A stretch of DNA of 23,841 nucleotides from a virus. Location of the stretch: the IMG/VR virus record IMGVR_UViG_3300025127_000279, positions 1-23,841 of that record; one strand, 5' to 3'. The stretch's first letter is position 1; every line of letters starts with the position of its first letter. Below the pieces are notes generated by a model. That model saw only the letters and a program-made list of their open reading frames with translations. It ran no database searches and had not been told where the DNA came from. Below are positions 23,053 to 23,841 of the stretch, in pieces. A program made the position numbers and the translations under genes.

Positions 23053-23477
23053 TAGAAATCTAAGTCTTGTGATTTACTTTTACCGTGATCGTTTGTTGCA
23101 TCGGGATCTTTTGTATCATCAATGCAGAACAAACCATTCAACGCATACTTGCGAGCATATGAACTAGCGGCACCCGTTATTTGTGCATCGTCCATACCTT
23201 TTTTGTTCTCAGCTTCACGAGCGAAACCTTGAACACCAGCGATAGCCTCACCAGTCTCTGCGTCCCACAAACTTGCGATTGCTTTAACATATACACGTCC
23301 ACCAATCTCTTCAATCTCGTCAGAGATTGTGAGAACAGCTCCGTACTTTTTCAAAAGAGGTTTAACTGCCTCTTGTATTCCTTCTGCGGATCTGTAAGAG
23401 TATCCCCCGAATTTGTTTGTCAGACTTTTTGGAGCTCTTAGCTCCGCCTGAATTTGTAGTAGTATTGTCTTGTTCAT
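23052..23477 (-). CDS. erf: ERF-family single-strand annealing protein
   Basis: This protein probably pairs single-stranded DNA for phage recombination, like P22 Erf. The conserved ERF core is clear: LQIQAELRAPKS then KFGGYSYRSAEGIQEAVKPL (residues 22-41), TISDEIEEIGGRVYVKAIAS (50-69), GFAREAENKKGMDDAQITGA (84-103), then SSYARKYALNGLFCIDDTKD (105-124), the typical block near the end. It ends with a short polar tail and QDLDF, an acidic Phe-ending tip. At 141 residues it is a short member, lacking the long C-terminal extension of P22 Erf. No strong ribosome site precedes the ATG, and the upstream nuclease gene overlaps it by 116 bases, so it may depend on coupling. It lies upstream of the small ssDNA-associated and helicase genes. 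Confidence 0.85.
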   Translation of the reverse strand: MNKTILLQIQAELRAPKSLTNKFGGYSYRSAEGIQEAVKPLLKKYGAVLTISDEIEEIGGRVYVKAIASLWDAETGEAIAGVQGFAREAENKKGMDDAQITGAASSYARKYALNGLFCIDDTKDPDATNDHGKSKSQDLDF

Positions 23478-23841
23478 AAAATTCTTTTAATAACTTTTTA
23501 AATGCCTTAACTCGTTTACTAATGTTGTTATAACTATCTATCTCTGAGTGACTTGCACCTAGTAAATGTAATAAGAAACATTGGTCATCTTTGAGTAAAT
23601 TGTTTTTGAAGCGACTTGTCAACTGATTTAATCCAACTGGGTGTAATATTTTTGAATCATCTTTTCTAAGATAAGCGGCAATGTTTTCTAATACATTGGG
23701 AAGTTCATAGGGATCGCCTTTACACATTGATGTATGTATGTTTTCTATTTTGCCTATCAAGGTATTAGCTTGCCGACTTATGACTCCGCGAACTTCTCCA
23801 CTTAAATGATCGTGATCAACAACCCAATCATTTGTTTTTGT
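23362..23841 (-). CDS. Endonuclease VII-like HNH nuclease (5' partial)
   Basis: The frame is open to the right edge, so the gene starts outside the window; the TTG at 23760 is not its start. The first visible residues read TKTNDWVVDHDHLSGEVRGV then ISRQANTLIGKIENIH. This is the catalytic HNH region of recombination endonuclease VII (usual pattern VDHDH.TG.VRG.LC..CN...G), a nuclease that cuts branched DNA such as Holliday junctions. In place of the usual CxxC after VRG it has SRQA, so one zinc-ligand pair is missing. The remaining part (about 40-125) is helical and resembles the tail of phage enzymes of this type. The last 38 residues overlap the ERF gene in another frame and look disordered (NTTTNSGGAKSSKKSDKQIR). 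It probably works with ERF and the helicase in recombination. Confidence 0.7.
   Translation of the reverse strand, partial: TKTNDWVVDHDHLSGEVRGVISRQANTLIGKIENIHTSMCKGDPYELPNVLENIAAYLRKDDSKILHPVGLNQLTSRFKNNLLKDDQCFLLHLLGASHSEIDSYNNISKRVKAFKKLLKEFYEQDNTTTNSGGAKSSKKSDKQIRGILLQIRRRNTRGS

Overview
This window is one continuous, AT-rich piece of a tailed double-stranded DNA phage genome, most likely a short-tailed (podovirus-like) one. Support comes from a DUF5309/SU10-type major capsid protein, a T7 gp11-like adaptor, a tail-nozzle-like protein, and very large internal (ejection-type) proteins including one that resembles LPD38. Replication proteins (DnaB-type helicase, ERF-type annealing protein, endonuclease VII-like nuclease) lie on the opposite strand. 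Genes are tightly packed, often with ATGA or TAATG stop/start overlaps. I saw no tRNA, rRNA, CRISPR array, insertion sequence, integrase or attachment site. The host is not shown directly. The only hint is a small protein (6421-6690) ending in a PEP-CTERM-like sorting signal, a tag used by exosortase-bearing Gram-negative bacteria. Several small proteins look like families I associate with aquatic phage sequences, but that is memory, not a search.

Layout, plus strand (1-19509, structural, lysis and ejection genes): major capsid protein (runs off the left edge), a small beta-rich protein, a strong terminator, a small unknown protein, a head-tail adaptor with an apparent inserted domain, a small protein, and a lectin-like tail fibre with another inserted domain. 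Next come an 80-residue unknown protein and a membrane-protein cluster (52-residue two-helix protein, 3TM-type holin, a 279-residue low-complexity protein, a 56-residue one-helix protein, the PEP-CTERM-like protein). These are followed by eight tiny, very basic genes (6687-8163), then the tail nozzle, a second tail fibre, a 1370-residue Ala/Gln-rich coiled-coil protein, a 235-residue charged protein and a 1145-residue LPD38-like ejection protein. No endolysin, terminase or portal is recognisable here.

Layout, minus strand (23841 down to 19503, DNA metabolism): endonuclease VII-like nuclease (runs off the right edge), ERF-type annealing protein, two small proteins (one with an SSB-like acidic tip), an Nmad1-like protein, a 58-residue protein, DnaB-type helicase and a PD-(D/E)XK-like protein. 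A hairpin with a T-tract then follows, and a last 210-residue conserved unknown protein converges on the plus-strand operon with a 7-base overlap.

The capsid, adaptor, nozzle and fibres would build the particle, and the large internal proteins would be ejected to carry DNA across the host envelope. The minus-strand group would unwind, anneal, recombine and resolve phage DNA. The least ordinary parts are the PEP-CTERM-like protein, the basic mini-protein cluster, the repeated insertion of extra beta-rich segments into virion proteins, and the hairpin that carries a Shine-Dalgarno sequence at 20138-20178. I did not find a clear new defence or enzymatic system.
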